Assembly (NCBI RefSeq): GCF_008973755.1
Contig: NZ_WBOM01000011.1
Location: 51,570 to 115,569 of the forward strand
Length of the DNA: 64,000 bases
Direction of reading: 5' to 3'
Source of the DNA: Nitrincola alkalilacustris
Lineage (GTDB): Bacteria > Pseudomonadota > Gammaproteobacteria > Pseudomonadales > Balneatricaceae
Both the position numbers and the translations under genes were made by a program. Within the stretch, counting starts at the first letter, position 1. The number at the start of each line of letters is the position of its first letter. A model generated the notes under the pieces. The model did not search any database, was not told the origin of the DNA, and saw nothing but the letters and a program-made list of their open reading frames with translations. Positions 9,201-18,674 of the stretch are shown here, piece after piece.

Positions 9201-9289
9201 GCAATTTTATCGAAATTGCGAGTGCCGTTCATGCGCTTGTTCAGACGGTAATCGGTTGAGCCGGGGTATCAGCAGAACTGATGCTGATA
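9201..9289 (+). promoter_or_regulatory. Two hairpins in the aspS leader region
   Basis: The 260 bp before aspS holds GCAATTT-5 nt-AAATTGC (9201-9219) and TATCAGCA-7 nt-TGCTGATA (9267-9289). A TATAAT-type -10 lies upstream at about 9162-9167 (preceded by a GCGCTG-T-CAGCGC dyad) and another TATAAA near 9313. If transcription starts at the upstream site, both hairpins are in a 5' leader. No known riboswitch recognised. Confidence 0.35.
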
Positions 9290-9345
9290 ATGGCTAAGTC
9301 ATTGTGTATACAGTATAAACGCTTCTGGAACAGGAACAGCCAACC

Positions 9346-11109
9346 ATGCGCAGTCATTATTGCGGCGATCTTCGTAAAGAACATGTTGATCAGGATATAG
9401 TCTTGATGGGGTGGGTTCACCGCCGTCGTGATCACGGTGGAGTGATCTTTCTCGATCTGCGGGATCGTGAGGGGATAACTCAGGTCGTATTCGATCCTGA
9501 CAGAGAAGAGAGCTTCAAACTCGCCGACAGCGTGCGTAATGAGTTCGTGGTTGAAGTGCGCGGTACCGTTCGTGCCCGTCCTGCCGGAACTGAAAACTCC
9601 GACATGAGCACCGGTGCGATTGAAGTGCTGGGTAAAGAGTTGGTTATCCTCAACCGTGCCGATACGCCGCCATTCCAGTTGGATGAACATCAGCAGGTAG
9701 GTGAAGACGTTCGTCTGCGCCACCGTTATATCGACCTGCGTCGTCCAGAAGTGCAGCGCAAGCTGCGTCTGCGTTCCAAAATCACACACAACATCCGCAA
9801 CTATCTGGAAAAGAACGGCTTCATTGATGTTGAAACGCCGATTCTGACCCGTGCAACGCCAGAAGGTGCCCGTGACTACCTGGTACCGAGCCGCACACAT
9901 GAAGGCAGCTTCTTTGCGCTGCCTCAGTCACCACAGTTGTTCAAGCAGTTGCTGATGGTATCTGGCTTCGACCGTTACTATCAGATCGCCAAATGCTTCC
10001 GTGATGAAGATCTGCGTGCCGATCGTCAGCCTGAATTTACACAGATCGACATTGAGACCTCCTTCCTGGGTGAAGACGATATCATGGGTCTGACCGAAGG
10101 GATGATCCGTGAGTTATTCCAGGAGCTGCTCGACGTGGATCTGGGTGATTTCCCACGTATGCCTTACTCCGAGGCGATGCAGCGTTACGGTTCAGACAAG
10201 CCGGATCTGCGTATTCCGCTGGAACTGATCGATGTTGCTGATCTGATGGAAGGGGTTGAGTTCAAGGTGTTCGCTGCGCCTGCGCAGGATCCCAAGGGCC
10301 GTGTCGCTGCTCTGAAAGTGCCTGGTGGTGCTGTTCTGACGCGCAAGCAGATAGATGATTACACCAGCTTTGTTGCCATTTACGGTGCCAGAGGTCTGGC
10401 CTGGATCAAGGTTAATGAGCTGGAGAAGGGCGCAGAAGGTCTGCAGTCTCCGATCGTCAAGTTCCTGGGCGAAGAGGTTGCATTGAAGATCATGCAGCGT
10501 CTGGGTGCACAGAATGGCGATATCGTCTTCTTCGGTGCTGATAAAGCCAAGATCGTCAATGAAGCACTCGGTGCGCTGCGTATTCGTGTCGGCGAGGAGA
10601 TGGGACTGGTCGAGCGCGAGTGGGCACCTCTGTGGGTGGTTGACTTCCCGATGTTTGAAGAGGCCAGCGATGGCAGTCTGACAGCACTTCACCATCCGTT
10701 CACCTCTCCAAGCTGCACGCCTGAAGAGTTGATCGCCGAGCCAGAAGGCAAGCTGTCGCGCGCCTACGACATGGTACTGAACGGTACTGAACTGGGTGGC
10801 GGTTCGATCCGTATTCATGATCAGACGATGCAGCGTGCAGTGTTCAAGGTGCTGGGTATTGCTGATGATGAAGCGGAAGAAAAGTTCGGCTTCCTGCTGA
10901 ACGCCCTGCGCTTCGGTGCACCTCCGCATGGTGGTCTGGCGTTTGGTCTGGATCGTCTGGTGATGCTGATGACCGGTTCCAGCTCGATTCGCGACGTGAT
11001 CGCCTTCCCGAAAACCCAGAGTGCGGCCTGTCTGCTGACTGATGCGCCGGGTGAGGTGAGTGCGGCGCAGTTGCGTGAGCTTAACATCAAACTGCGCAAA
11101 ACCCCCTGA
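9346..11109 (+). CDS. aspS: Aspartyl-tRNA synthetase (likely non-discriminating)
   Basis: Class II synthetase, 587 aa: N-terminal OB-fold anticodon domain, bacterial insertion (GAD) domain, and catalytic core with [26 protein letters not shown] (motif 2) and [15 protein letters not shown] (motif 3). In the anticodon domain residue 30 is His (RRRDHGG) and residue 81 is Gly (RPAGTEN). E. coli, a discriminating enzyme, has Leu and Lys-type residues there; Pseudomonas-type enzymes with His/Gly also charge tRNA-Asn. It probably therefore makes Asp-tRNA(Asn) for GatCAB amidation. Start after AGGAAC. yebC follows closely. Confidence 0.96.
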   Translation: MRSHYCGDLRKEHVDQDIVLMGWVHRRRDHGGVIFLDLRDREGITQVVFDPDREESFKLADSVRNEFVVEVRGTVRARPAGTENSDMSTGAIEVLGKELVILNRADTPPFQLDEHQQVGEDVRLRHRYIDLRRPEVQRKLRLRSKITHNIRNYLEKNGFIDVETPILTRATPEGARDYLVPSRTHEGSFFALPQSPQLFKQLLMVSGFDRYYQIAKCFRDEDLRADRQPEFTQIDIETSFLGEDDIMGLTEGMIRELFQELLDVDLGDFPRMPYSEAMQRYGSDKPDLRIPLELIDVADLMEGVEFKVFAAPAQDPKGRVAALKVPGGAVLTRKQIDDYTSFVAIYGARGLAWIKVNELEKGAEGLQSPIVKFLGEEVALKIMQRLGAQNGDIVFFGADKAKIVNEALGALRIRVGEEMGLVEREWAPLWVVDFPMFEEASDGSLTALHHPFTSPSCTPEELIAEPEGKLSRAYDMVLNGTELGGGSIRIHDQTMQRAVFKVLGIADDEAEEKFGFLLNALRFGAPPHGGLAFGLDRLVMLMTGSSSIRDVIAFPKTQSAACLLTDAPGEVSAAQLRELNIKLRKTP

Positions 11110-11164
11110 TCGTCTGTTTTGAGCGGGTTGCCATGCAGCCCGCTGATTTACCGAGGAAAGTAGT

Positions 11165-11902
11165 ATGGCTGGTCATTCCAAGTGGGCTAACATCAAGCAC
11201 AGAAAAGCCGCCCAGGATGCCAAGCGTGGCAAGATTTTCACCAAATTGATTCGTGAACTGACCGTTGCAGCCAAGGCTGGCGGTGGTTTGCCGGAAGATA
11301 ACCCACGCTTGCGTGCGGCGGTTGACAAGGCACTCGGTGCCAATATGAAAAAAGACACCATCGAAAAAGCGATCCAGCGCGGTGTCGGTGGGGCTGATGG
11401 TGAGCATTATGATGAACTTACCTATGAAGGCTATGGTGTCGGTGGTGTTGCCATTCTGGTCGAGTGTCTGACCGATAATGTCAATCGTACCGTTTCCCAG
11501 GTGCGCGCTGCTTTCAACAAGCATGGCGGAAATCTCGGCACCAACGGCTCTGTCTCCTATCTGTTCGAGAAAAAGGGACAGATTACCTATCCCGAAGGAA
11601 CCGATGAAGATGCTCTGATGGAAGCAGCCCTTGAAGCTGGTGCCGATGATATTGTCACCCATGAGGATGGCAGTATCGATGTATTCACAGCCGTTTCTGA
11701 CTTCATGGATGTAAAGCAATCACTTATTGATGCCGGGCACGAACCTGTGCATGCCGAAATCGGCATGATACCAGCAACCACCGTTGAGCTGGATGTCGAG
11801 GCGGGTCAGAAGGTCATGCGCCTGCTGGAGGTGCTGGAAGATCTCGATGACACCCAGGAGGTGTACCATAATGCCGACATTCCTGAAGAGGCGATGGCGT
11901 GA
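11165..11902 (+). CDS. yebC: YebC/PmpR family regulator (TACO1-like)
   Basis: 245-aa protein starting [21 protein letters not shown], the signature of this family, with AGGAAAG upstream. Members have been described as DNA-binding regulators (PmpR) and, more recently, as ribosome-associated factors helping translation of difficult sequences. Typical inner blocks are [17 protein letters not shown] and [19 protein letters not shown]. It sits between aspS and ruvC as in many proteobacteria and is probably cotranscribed with them. Confidence 0.95.
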   Translation: MAGHSKWANIKHRKAAQDAKRGKIFTKLIRELTVAAKAGGGLPEDNPRLRAAVDKALGANMKKDTIEKAIQRGVGGADGEHYDELTYEGYGVGGVAILVECLTDNVNRTVSQVRAAFNKHGGNLGTNGSVSYLFEKKGQITYPEGTDEDALMEAALEAGADDIVTHEDGSIDVFTAVSDFMDVKQSLIDAGHEPVHAEIGMIPATTVELDVEAGQKVMRLLEVLEDLDDTQEVYHNADIPEEAMA

Positions 11903-11930
11903 GCCGGTTGTTGGTCAGGAATGCTGACGC

Positions 11931-12446
11931 ATGGTGATTCTGGGGATAGATCCCGGCTCCCGGATTACCGGGTATGGTGTGATCAGCTCGCTGGGCTCTC
12001 GAAATGAGTATATCGCCAGTGGCTGTATCCGTATCAAGGGTGACGAACTGGCCGACCGGCTGAGTCAGGTCTATGCCGGTATCACTGAGGTGATCGATCG
12101 TTATCTGCCTCAGGAAGTTGCCATAGAGCAGGTGTTCATGGCCCGAAATGCTGACTCTGCGCTCAAGCTTGGGCAGGCAAGAGGGGTGGCGATCGTGGCA
12201 GCGGGTAACCAATTGCTGCCCGTACATGAGTACTCGGCACGCAAGGTCAAGCAGTCAGTGGTGGGAACGGGTGCCGCCGATAAGGCGCAGGTTCAGCATA
12301 TGGTGGCGATGCTGCTGAAGCTTCCCGGCATGCCTCAGGCTGATGCTGCTGATGCGCTGGCTATTGCTTTGTGCCATGCTCACAGCCGTCTATCACTGGT
12401 GAGTATTGCCGGTGTTGCTTCCGGTAAGGGCGGCCGCTGGCGCTGA
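11931..12446 (+). CDS. ruvC: Crossover junction endodeoxyribonuclease RuvC
   Basis: Holliday-junction resolvase of 171 aa. The first catalytic Asp is in [16 protein letters not shown] (Asp7), the acidic residue of [11 protein letters not shown] follows near residue 67, and the C-terminal [14 protein letters not shown] supplies the last acidic pair. It acts as a dimer on junctions held by RuvAB. 28 bp after yebC. The start codon ATG is directly followed by GTG (MV), and the ATG fits the family N-terminus. Confidence 0.97.
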   Translation: MVILGIDPGSRITGYGVISSLGSRNEYIASGCIRIKGDELADRLSQVYAGITEVIDRYLPQEVAIEQVFMARNADSALKLGQARGVAIVAAGNQLLPVHEYSARKVKQSVVGTGAADKAQVQHMVAMLLKLPGMPQADAADALAIALCHAHSRLSLVSIAGVASGKGGRWR

Positions 12447-12589
12447 CACGAGTTGCTCAGTGCTGTGACCAGGGCGCTCGCTGGTGCTATGATCATCCTC
12501 TTCAGAACCCTTGCTCGACTAATTGCTCAGATTTTCAGTCGGGCGGGCAGGCTCATCCAATTCACGTCATTGCAGGAACATAATCATTC

Positions 12590-13213
12590 ATGATCGGTCA
12601 TCTCAAGGGTATCGTTCTCGAGAAGCTGCCACCCCAACTGCTGTTGGATGTGCAGGGTGTGGGCTATGAAGTTGAGGCTTCCATGAATACCTTCTATCGC
12701 CTGCCTGCTGTTGGCAGTGAGACCAGTCTTTATACGCATCTTGTCGTGCGTGAGGATGCTCAGCTACTGTTCGGCTTTGCTGATCGTCAGGAGCGCACGC
12801 TGTTTAGGGAACTGATCAAAACCAATGGTGTCGGCCCAAAGCTGGCGCTGACGCTGCTTTCGGGGATCAGTGCCGATGCTCTTATCAATTGCATCCAGCG
12901 GGAAGATAGCGCAACTCTGATCAAGGTGCCGGGCGTTGGCAAAAAGACCGCCGAGCGTCTTATCATAGAGATGAAAGACAAGCTGAAGCAGTTGCATATG
13001 CCGCTGTTGTCAGGAGACCCTGCCGAGATGCCGGTGCATTTGCAACAGGCGCGAGTGGATCTTCGCGGAGAAGCGGAGAGTGCTTTACTGGCACTCGGGT
13101 ACAAACCCGTGCAGGCGACACGTGCAGTGGAGCAGGCCAGCAAGCAGGCGGGCGAGGGGGCTTCAACGGAGGAGTTGATCAAGCTGGCGCTGAAGTCGAT
13201 GGTCAGTGCCTGA
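12590..13213 (+). CDS. ruvA: Holliday junction branch migration protein RuvA
   Basis: 207-aa junction-binding subunit. It begins [15 protein letters not shown] (OB-fold domain I). The helix-hairpin-helix pair of domain II is visible as [14 protein letters not shown] and [16 protein letters not shown], and the C-terminal domain III ([18 protein letters not shown]) contacts RuvB. A 143-bp gap separates it from ruvC, larger than usual, and may hold a separate promoter. No LexA box was seen there. Confidence 0.97.
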   Translation: MIGHLKGIVLEKLPPQLLLDVQGVGYEVEASMNTFYRLPAVGSETSLYTHLVVREDAQLLFGFADRQERTLFRELIKTNGVGPKLALTLLSGISADALINCIQREDSATLIKVPGVGKKTAERLIIEMKDKLKQLHMPLLSGDPAEMPVHLQQARVDLRGEAESALLALGYKPVQATRAVEQASKQAGEGASTEELIKLALKSMVSA

Positions 13214-13280
13214 GCCTGCATCAGTGCCTGATACTGAACGTGCGATCCATCAATTGAAGCTAATATAAGACAGGTAAATC

Positions 13281-14288
13281 ATGTTAGAAGCTGATCGCTT
13301 TATCAGTGCCCTGCCCGTCAAGAGTGAGGAGCAGCAGGATCGAACTGTCAGGCCACAGACGCTGGGTGATTATCGTGGTCAGCCAACCGTCTGTGAACAG
13401 ATGGAGATCTTCATTCATGCTGCAAGGCAGCGAAATGAAGCTTTGGATCATACACTGATTTTCGGTCCTCCCGGTCTTGGCAAGACCACGCTGGCCAATA
13501 TCATTGCCAATGAGATGGGTAGTCAGATCAAGACGACATCCGGGCCTGTGTTGGAAAAGGCCGGAGATGTCGCCGCGATTCTGACCAGTCTTGAGCCTGG
13601 GGATGTCCTCTTTATCGACGAAATTCATCGTCTGAGCCCGAATGTGGAAGAGATACTCTACCCGGCGATGGAAGACTATCAGTTGGATATCATGATCGGT
13701 GAGGGGCCTGCTGCGCGCTCCATCAAGATAGATCTGCCACCTTTTACGCTGGTGGGTGCTACTACCCGGGCCGGGTTGCTGACATCTCCGCTGCGGGACA
13801 GATTTGGCATAGTACAGCGCCTGGATTTTTACTCCATCGAAGATCTGACCGCGATAGTTGTCAGAACGGCTGAGCTGTACGGGACGCCTCTGGACCCTGA
13901 CGGAGCACGTGAAGTGGCTTGCCGTTCGCGTGGTACCCCGCGTATTGCCAATCGTCTGTTGCGTCGTGCCAGGGATTTTGCTCAGGTCAAGGGTGATGGT
14001 GTGATCACGCGTGAAATTGCGGATCTGGCTCTGAATATGCTGAAGGTAGATGAGCGTGGTTTTGATCATATGGACAGAAGGATGTTGCTGGCGATGATCG
14101 AGAAGTTTGGTGGTGGCCCGGTAGGTGTAGATAGCCTGGCTGCCGCTATCAGTGAGGAGCGGGACACCATTGAGGATGTGCTGGAGCCCTATCTTATTCA
14201 GCAGGGGTTTATCATGCGCACACCGCGTGGAAGGGTGGTAACGGATCATGCCTATCAGCATTTCGGGTTGCCAAAGCCTGCGGTTTGA
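13281..14288 (+). CDS. ruvB: Holliday junction DNA helicase RuvB
   Basis: 335-aa AAA+ motor for branch migration. Walker A is [12 protein letters not shown], Walker B LFIDEIHR, with sensor motif [19 protein letters not shown] and a C-terminal winged helix ([19 protein letters not shown]). It begins 67 bp after ruvA and completes the ruvCAB set. The C-terminal end is normal for the family. Confidence 0.98.
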   Translation: MLEADRFISALPVKSEEQQDRTVRPQTLGDYRGQPTVCEQMEIFIHAARQRNEALDHTLIFGPPGLGKTTLANIIANEMGSQIKTTSGPVLEKAGDVAAILTSLEPGDVLFIDEIHRLSPNVEEILYPAMEDYQLDIMIGEGPAARSIKIDLPPFTLVGATTRAGLLTSPLRDRFGIVQRLDFYSIEDLTAIVVRTAELYGTPLDPDGAREVACRSRGTPRIANRLLRRARDFAQVKGDGVITREIADLALNMLKVDERGFDHMDRRMLLAMIEKFGGGPVGVDSLAAAISEERDTIEDVLEPYLIQQGFIMRTPRGRVVTDHAYQHFGLPKPAV

Positions 14289-14371
14289 AATGTCGGTATG
14301 AAACAAGCGTATATTTTTTTGGCTGACTGCATTTGAGTTGATACTGATCAAGGTCTGTACTGTGTGGGGGG

Positions 14372-14384
14372 TTACAATGTGTAA
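14372..14384. promoter_or_regulatory. TTACA-ATG-TGTAA dyad before the mini-DksA gene
   Basis: Small perfect inverted repeat (5-bp arms, 3-nt centre) 25 bp upstream of the 71-aa gene start, after a run of G. Possible operator; no regulator assigned. Confidence 0.3.
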
Positions 14385-14408
14385 TCACTTTCCACTAACG
14401 GTGTCAGC

Positions 14409-14624
14409 ATGTGCAGCCGACTTGATAAAGCTCAGTACAGGCGAGAATTACAGTCTCTGCAGCGCAGCCTGCTGGATGAACTGTCATCCTGTGAGGCGGC
14501 ACTGCAGCGGATTGAGCAGGGTACTTTCGGCCGCTGTGAAATCTGCTCGGAACCGATAGAACTCAATCGCCTCAAGGCCGACCCTCTTACCACTCGCTGC
14601 CTGGAATGCCAGCACAGGCATTAG
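14409..14624 (+). CDS. Short TraR/DksA-type zinc-finger protein
   Basis: 71-aa protein with a helical N-terminal half (YRRELQSLQRSLLDEL) and a C4 zinc finger: Cys-x2-Cys in GRCEICSEPI and Cys-x2-Cys in TRCLECQ, about 17 residues apart. This is the DksA/TraR zinc-ribbon signature in a short TraR-like form, lacking the long coiled coil of DksA. TraR-size proteins can bind the RNA polymerase secondary channel without ppGpp; that role is inferred here. It stands alone between ruvB and the tol operon. The frame also opens upstream in another reading frame, which lacks these motifs. Confidence 0.85.
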   Translation: MCSRLDKAQYRRELQSLQRSLLDELSSCEAALQRIEQGTFGRCEICSEPIELNRLKADPLTTRCLECQHRH

Positions 14625-14748
14625 GCGAGGGCTGGCGCGCGTCGGATTAGGCCACTGAATAAATCTCCTTACCATTCTGATGCCCCCCTCTTGTATAAAT
14701 TCTCGCGACTGCTATTGTGTGCAGTCTTTGCTTTAATTGGGTTTTGAG

Positions 14749-15186
14749 ATGGTATTCAGCTGGCCGCTGAGGGTTTATATAGAAGATACCGATTACGGCG
14801 GTATTGTCTATTACGTGAACTATCTGAAGTTCATGGAGCGTGCCAGAACTGAGCTGCTCCGTAGCCTGGGCTTCTCTCAGCAACAGCTGGCCTTGCAGCA
14901 ACGCCTCTTTGTTGTGCATAAGGTCGACTGTCAGTATAAGCTTCCAGCGTTGTTGGATGATGAACTTATTGTCGAAACATCTCTCAAAGAGCAGGGTGCG
15001 GCACGTGTCGTTTTTCGACAGAAAATAATACGCATCCGCGACGCATCTGAACTCTGTCAAGCTGAGGTTCAGGTAGCATGTGTAAATTCCACATCCATGA
15101 AACCCTGTCGATGGCCGGCTGCTATTTCGACCGGTCTGGAAAAATATTGTCAATGCCACTCCGAGGGAGAGAAAAGTGCAAGATAA
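14749..15186 (+). CDS. ybgC: Tol-Pal system-associated acyl-CoA thioesterase
   Basis: Hot-dog fold thioesterase, about 145 aa. The active-site block is VYIEDTDYGGIVYYVNYLKFMERAR, split here as EDTDYGG (catalytic Asp) and YYVNYLKFMERAR. It is the usual first gene of tol operons and hydrolyses short-chain or acyl-ACP-related thioesters; its role in envelope maintenance is only partly known. The frame opens at a TTG (14737), but the ATG at 14749 matches the family start (MVFSWPLRVYIED). It overlaps tolQ by 11 bp. Confidence 0.93.
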   Translation: MVFSWPLRVYIEDTDYGGIVYYVNYLKFMERARTELLRSLGFSQQQLALQQRLFVVHKVDCQYKLPALLDDELIVETSLKEQGAARVVFRQKIIRIRDASELCQAEVQVACVNSTSMKPCRWPAAISTGLEKYCQCHSEGEKSAR

Positions 15187-15853
15187 GATGTCAATCTGGA
15201 GCCTGATCCTTGAGGCGAGCCTCCTGGTGCAACTGGTGATGCTCGTGCTGGTGCTTGCTTCCTTCTTGTCATGGGTCATGATTTTCCAGCGCAGAGCCGT
15301 TCTTCAACGTGCCAGAAAGTCGTTTGCAGCCTTTGAGGAACGATTCTGGTCTGGAACAGATCTTGGGCATCTTTTCCGTGAAGTGAGTCAGAATCCAAAT
15401 CCTGATAATGGCGCTGAAAATATTTTTCGTGCAGGCCTGAAAGAATTCACGCGTCTGACACAAAGTGGGAACGCAGATCCCGATGTTGTCATGAACGGTG
15501 TTCAGCGCAGTATGCGCGTTGCCTTTTCACGAGAAGAGGAAAAGTTAGAGAAACACCTTCCGTTTCTGGCTACTGTCGGTTCGACCAGCCCGTATATCGG
15601 TCTGTTTGGAACCGTATGGGGTATCATGAACTCCTTTCGAGGCCTTGCCAACGTACATCAGGCGACGCTTGCTGCAGTAGCTCCAGGTATTGCAGAGGCC
15701 TTGATTGCGACAGCTATCGGACTCTTTGCGGCGATTCCTGCGGTTATCGCCTACAACCGTTTCTCCGCTCAATCGGAAGCGTTGATGAGTAACTATGAGA
15801 CATTTGCTGACGAGTTTTCCAGCATCCTCTACCGCCGTGTTCACGTGCTTTGA
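15176..15853 (+). CDS. tolQ: Tol-Pal system protein TolQ
   Basis: 225-aa inner-membrane proton-channel subunit, homologous to ExbB/MotA. The first membrane segment is near residues 15-35 (LLVQLVMLVLVLASFLSWVM). Two more occur in the region from PYIGLFGTVWGIMNSFRGL to EALIATAIGLFAAIPAVIAYNRF. I chose the GTG at 15176 because GAGGGAGAG precedes it at normal spacing, whereas the ATG at 15188 is too far from it. Overlap with ybgC suggests coupled translation. Confidence 0.96.
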   Translation: MQDKMSIWSLILEASLLVQLVMLVLVLASFLSWVMIFQRRAVLQRARKSFAAFEERFWSGTDLGHLFREVSQNPNPDNGAENIFRAGLKEFTRLTQSGNADPDVVMNGVQRSMRVAFSREEEKLEKHLPFLATVGSTSPYIGLFGTVWGIMNSFRGLANVHQATLAAVAPGIAEALIATAIGLFAAIPAVIAYNRFSAQSEALMSNYETFADEFSSILYRRVHVL

Positions 15854-15863
15854 GGTTTAATTG

Positions 15864-16280
15864 ATGATCAGGCGGAACCGTAAAAAGCGCAAGCTGAACG
15901 CAGAAATGAACGTCGTGCCCTATATCGATGTCACATTGGTGTTACTTATCATATTTATGGTAACAGCGCCGATGCTGACGCAGGGGGTGAATGTCGAGCT
16001 GCCTCAAGCCAGTGCAGAGCCGGTTGAAACCCAGGATGACGAACCTCTGATCGTCACGGTTGATGCTCAGGGGCAGTATTTCATCAATGTAGGTGGTGTG
16101 GAAACTGATCCTGTGGATGCTGAAACGGTTCAGGATCGTGTCGGTAAGGTACTGAACAGTTCACCGCAGAAGATGATACTGGTCAGAGGGGATCGTCATG
16201 TTGATTATGACCGAGTGGTCAAACTGATGGTGTTACTGCAACAGGCCGGTGCTGCGAGCGTAGGCCTGGTGACCGAGTAG
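15864..16280 (+). CDS. tolR: Tol-Pal system protein TolR
   Basis: ExbD/TolR family, about 138 aa. A single membrane helix (PYIDVTLVLLIIFMVTAPML, from about residue 20) contains the conserved Asp of the TolQR ion channel, followed by a periplasmic domain. Start at the ATG 15864 after TGAGG; a TTG directly before it (15861) opens the frame. It uses the proton-motive force to energise TolA together with TolQ. Confidence 0.96.
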   Translation: MIRRNRKKRKLNAEMNVVPYIDVTLVLLIIFMVTAPMLTQGVNVELPQASAEPVETQDDEPLIVTVDAQGQYFINVGGVETDPVDAETVQDRVGKVLNSSPQKMILVRGDRHVDYDRVVKLMVLLQQAGAASVGLVTE

Positions 16281-16288
16281 GCATTATC

Positions 16289-17311
16289 GTGGAAATACGC
16301 GGTTACATTGTTCCATCTCTGAAGGCCTTGGCTGTTCATCTGCTGGTGATTGTCACTGTCAGTGGATACTGGTTCGATCACTCCAAGCCAGAGCATAGAA
16401 CACCCAGGCATATTCAGGCACAGATGGTTGATTTGTCCACACTGCAGCAGGCACCGCAGCAAAATCAGCAGGCGGCGCAGCAGGCAGAAGAGCAGCGACG
16501 TGCTGAGCAGCAGCGTCAGGCTGAGCAGCAAAGGCTAGAGCAACAGAGAGCGGAACAGCAAAGAGCGGAGCAGCAGCGTCAGGCTGAGGTTCAAAGGGCA
16601 GAGCAGCAGCGTGTTGAACAGCAGCGGGTAGAACAACAACGGGCAGAACAACAACGGGCAGAGCAGCAGCGACAGGCTGAGCAGCAGCGAATAGCTGAGG
16701 AGGCCCGTCGTAATGAGCAGGAGCTGGCTGCGCGCCGCGAGGCTGAAGCCAGGCAGAAAGCTGCTGAGGAAGCGCGCAAGGCGGAAGAAGCTGAGCGCAA
16801 GCGTCAGCAGGAGCTCGCCGCGCAGAAGGCCGCCGAGGAGCGTAAGCGTCAGGAGGCACAGGCCAAAGCCGAGGCAGAGGCAAAAGCTCAGCGCGAAGCA
16901 GCCGAAGCCAGAGCCAGAGAGCAGCAGCGACAGGCAGAGGCGGAAAGAGTACAGGCAGAAGCTGCCGCTGCAGCTGCAGCGGCTCAGGCTGCTGCAGCCC
17001 AGGCAGCCAATGTTGTAGTGGCGGATATCTCCTCCTACATCGCTGGCATGCTGCAGCGTAACTGGCAGATTCCATCCACTGCACGCAATGGCATGCAGGC
17101 GGTGGTTTCGATCAATCTGCTGCCTAATGGTGAGATAAACTCGGTGGATATACACACCAGTAGTGGCGATGCAGTATTCGACCGCTCTGCAGTACAGGCG
17201 GTATTGAGAACAGAGCGTTTCCCGCGTGTGGCGGAGATCGATCCGATTCTATTCGAGCGACGGGTAAGACGGACTTTAGTAACATTCAGACCAGAAGGCC
17301 TGAGGTGGTAA
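16289..17311 (+). CDS. tolA: Tol-Pal system protein TolA
   Basis: 340-aa inner-membrane protein that spans the periplasm. An N-terminal membrane helix (LKALAVHLLVIVTVSGYWF) is followed by a long helical rod, residues about 50-250, rich in Gln, Arg, Ala and Glu. Its first part is built from repeats such as AEQQR and VEQQR, encoded by near-identical cag/gag triplet blocks at 16480-16690. The C-terminal globular domain (NWQIPSTARNGMQAVVSINL) contacts TolB/Pal. Start is a GTG 8 bp after tolR. The repetitive DNA could vary in copy number between strains. Confidence 0.95.
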   Translation: MEIRGYIVPSLKALAVHLLVIVTVSGYWFDHSKPEHRTPRHIQAQMVDLSTLQQAPQQNQQAAQQAEEQRRAEQQRQAEQQRLEQQRAEQQRAEQQRQAEVQRAEQQRVEQQRVEQQRAEQQRAEQQRQAEQQRIAEEARRNEQELAARREAEARQKAAEEARKAEEAERKRQQELAAQKAAEERKRQEAQAKAEAEAKAQREAAEARAREQQRQAEAERVQAEAAAAAAAAQAAAAQAANVVVADISSYIAGMLQRNWQIPSTARNGMQAVVSINLLPNGEINSVDIHTSSGDAVFDRSAVQAVLRTERFPRVAEIDPILFERRVRRTLVTFRPEGLRW

Positions 17312-17315
17312 AACA

Positions 17316-18611
17316 ATGATGAAAAAACTGATCGCAATATTGACTCTGATGCTGACCAGCACCTGGCTGCAAGCACAATTGGTGGTGGAGGTGACGCAGG
17401 GTGTCGATAGCCCTAGCCCCGTTGCCGTGGTTCCATTCAACTGGAGTGGCACCAGCCCGCTGCCGGAGGATATCGCCCAGGTTGTCTCTCAGAACCTTGA
17501 GCGCAGTGGCTTTTTCCGTATGATGTCGCGCGACAATATGCTCAGTTTTCCGAGCCGAGGAGATCAGGTCTTTTTCCGCGATTGGCGCATCAGTTCAACG
17601 GACTATCTGGTTATTGGTCGCGTAGAGCCTGTCGGTGGTGATCAGGTCAGTATTACCTTTGAGGTTTATGATGTCCTTAAAGAGCAGCGCATTGTCAGTC
17701 AGCAGGTGGCAGGCACCACAGGTAGTCTGCGTGATGCCGGGCACTATATCTCAGACGTGATTTTCGAAGCCCTGACCGGTATCAAGGGTGCTTTCTCGAC
17801 GCGTATCGTTTATGTGACAGCAGAGCAGTTGGCGCAGGATCGCCAGCGCTTCAGGCTGCAGATTGCAGACTGGGATGGTATGCGCCCGCGAACTATTCTG
17901 GAATCCAGTGAGCCCATACTTTCACCTAGCTGGTCATTCGATGGCAGCAAAATCGCCTATGTATCCTTCGAGACAACTCGTCCGTCGATCTATGTGCAGC
18001 ATCTGGCGACAGGTCGTCGTGAGCGGATTCAGTCCTTCCCTGGTCTGAACGGTGCTCCCGCCTGGTCACCTGATGGTAACCGCATGGCTTTGGTGCTGTC
18101 GAAGGATGGTAACCCGGAAATTTATGTTTTGAATCTCAATACGCGTGAGCTGGATCGCATGACCCACAACAGCGCGATTGATACTGAACCGTTTTGGGCG
18201 CCTGATGGACGCTCTCTCTATTTTACCTCTGACCGTGGAGGCTCTCCTCAGATCTATCGTCTGGATATGTCCAGCAGAAATGTCGAGCGCGTCACGTTTG
18301 AAGGTAATTACAACGCCAGGGGGCGCCTGACACAGGATGGTCGGTTCCTGGCAATGGTACATCGTGGTCAAAGCAGAAGATTCCAGATTGCCGTTCAGGA
18401 TCTCCAGAGTGGCCGTATCGATATTCTGACCAATAGCGACTACGATGAATCACCTAGCATCGCACCCAATGGCAGCATTATAATTTACGCCACTCAGCAG
18501 GGGAATCGGGGCGTTCTCGCCGCCGTTTCACTTGACGGACGGGTACGTTTTACAATGCCGGCTCCAAGTGGGGATGTGAGAGAACCAGCCTGGTCTCCAT
18601 ATCTGCAATAA
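17316..18611 (+). CDS. tolB: Tol-Pal system beta-propeller protein TolB
   Basis: 431-aa periplasmic protein with a signal peptide (MKKLIAILTLMLTSTWLQAQL), an N-terminal alpha/beta domain and a C-terminal beta-propeller. The WD40-like blades read SPSWSFDGSKIAYVSFE, APAWSPDGNRMALVLS, EPFWAPDGRSLYFTSD and EPAWSPYLQ. It binds Pal and the TolA C-terminus. AGGTGG stands before tandem ATG codons (17316 and 17319); either may start translation. Confidence 0.97.
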   Translation: MMKKLIAILTLMLTSTWLQAQLVVEVTQGVDSPSPVAVVPFNWSGTSPLPEDIAQVVSQNLERSGFFRMMSRDNMLSFPSRGDQVFFRDWRISSTDYLVIGRVEPVGGDQVSITFEVYDVLKEQRIVSQQVAGTTGSLRDAGHYISDVIFEALTGIKGAFSTRIVYVTAEQLAQDRQRFRLQIADWDGMRPRTILESSEPILSPSWSFDGSKIAYVSFETTRPSIYVQHLATGRRERIQSFPGLNGAPAWSPDGNRMALVLSKDGNPEIYVLNLNTRELDRMTHNSAIDTEPFWAPDGRSLYFTSDRGGSPQIYRLDMSSRNVERVTFEGNYNARGRLTQDGRFLAMVHRGQSRRFQIAVQDLQSGRIDILTNSDYDESPSIAPNGSIIIYATQQGNRGVLAAVSLDGRVRFTMPAPSGDVREPAWSPYLQ

Positions 18612-18674
18612 GATTGAAATCAAATACCCTTAATCATGTCTCAGACCATGCTGGTCTGTGCTCAGGAGTGAAAA

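Noticed and set aside
13284..14351. 355-aa minus-strand ORF opposite ruvB
   Set aside because: Antisense shadow of ruvB with no recognisable motif and no ribosome site.
16480..16700. Regular short repeats that could suggest a CRISPR array
   Set aside because: They are in-frame codon repeats of the TolA rod without spacer/repeat alternation. No cas genes occur in the window.
16359..17155. Pro/Leu/Ala-rich minus-strand ORFs across tolA
   Set aside because: Arise from the repetitive cag/gag codons of tolA read in reverse; no real protein features.
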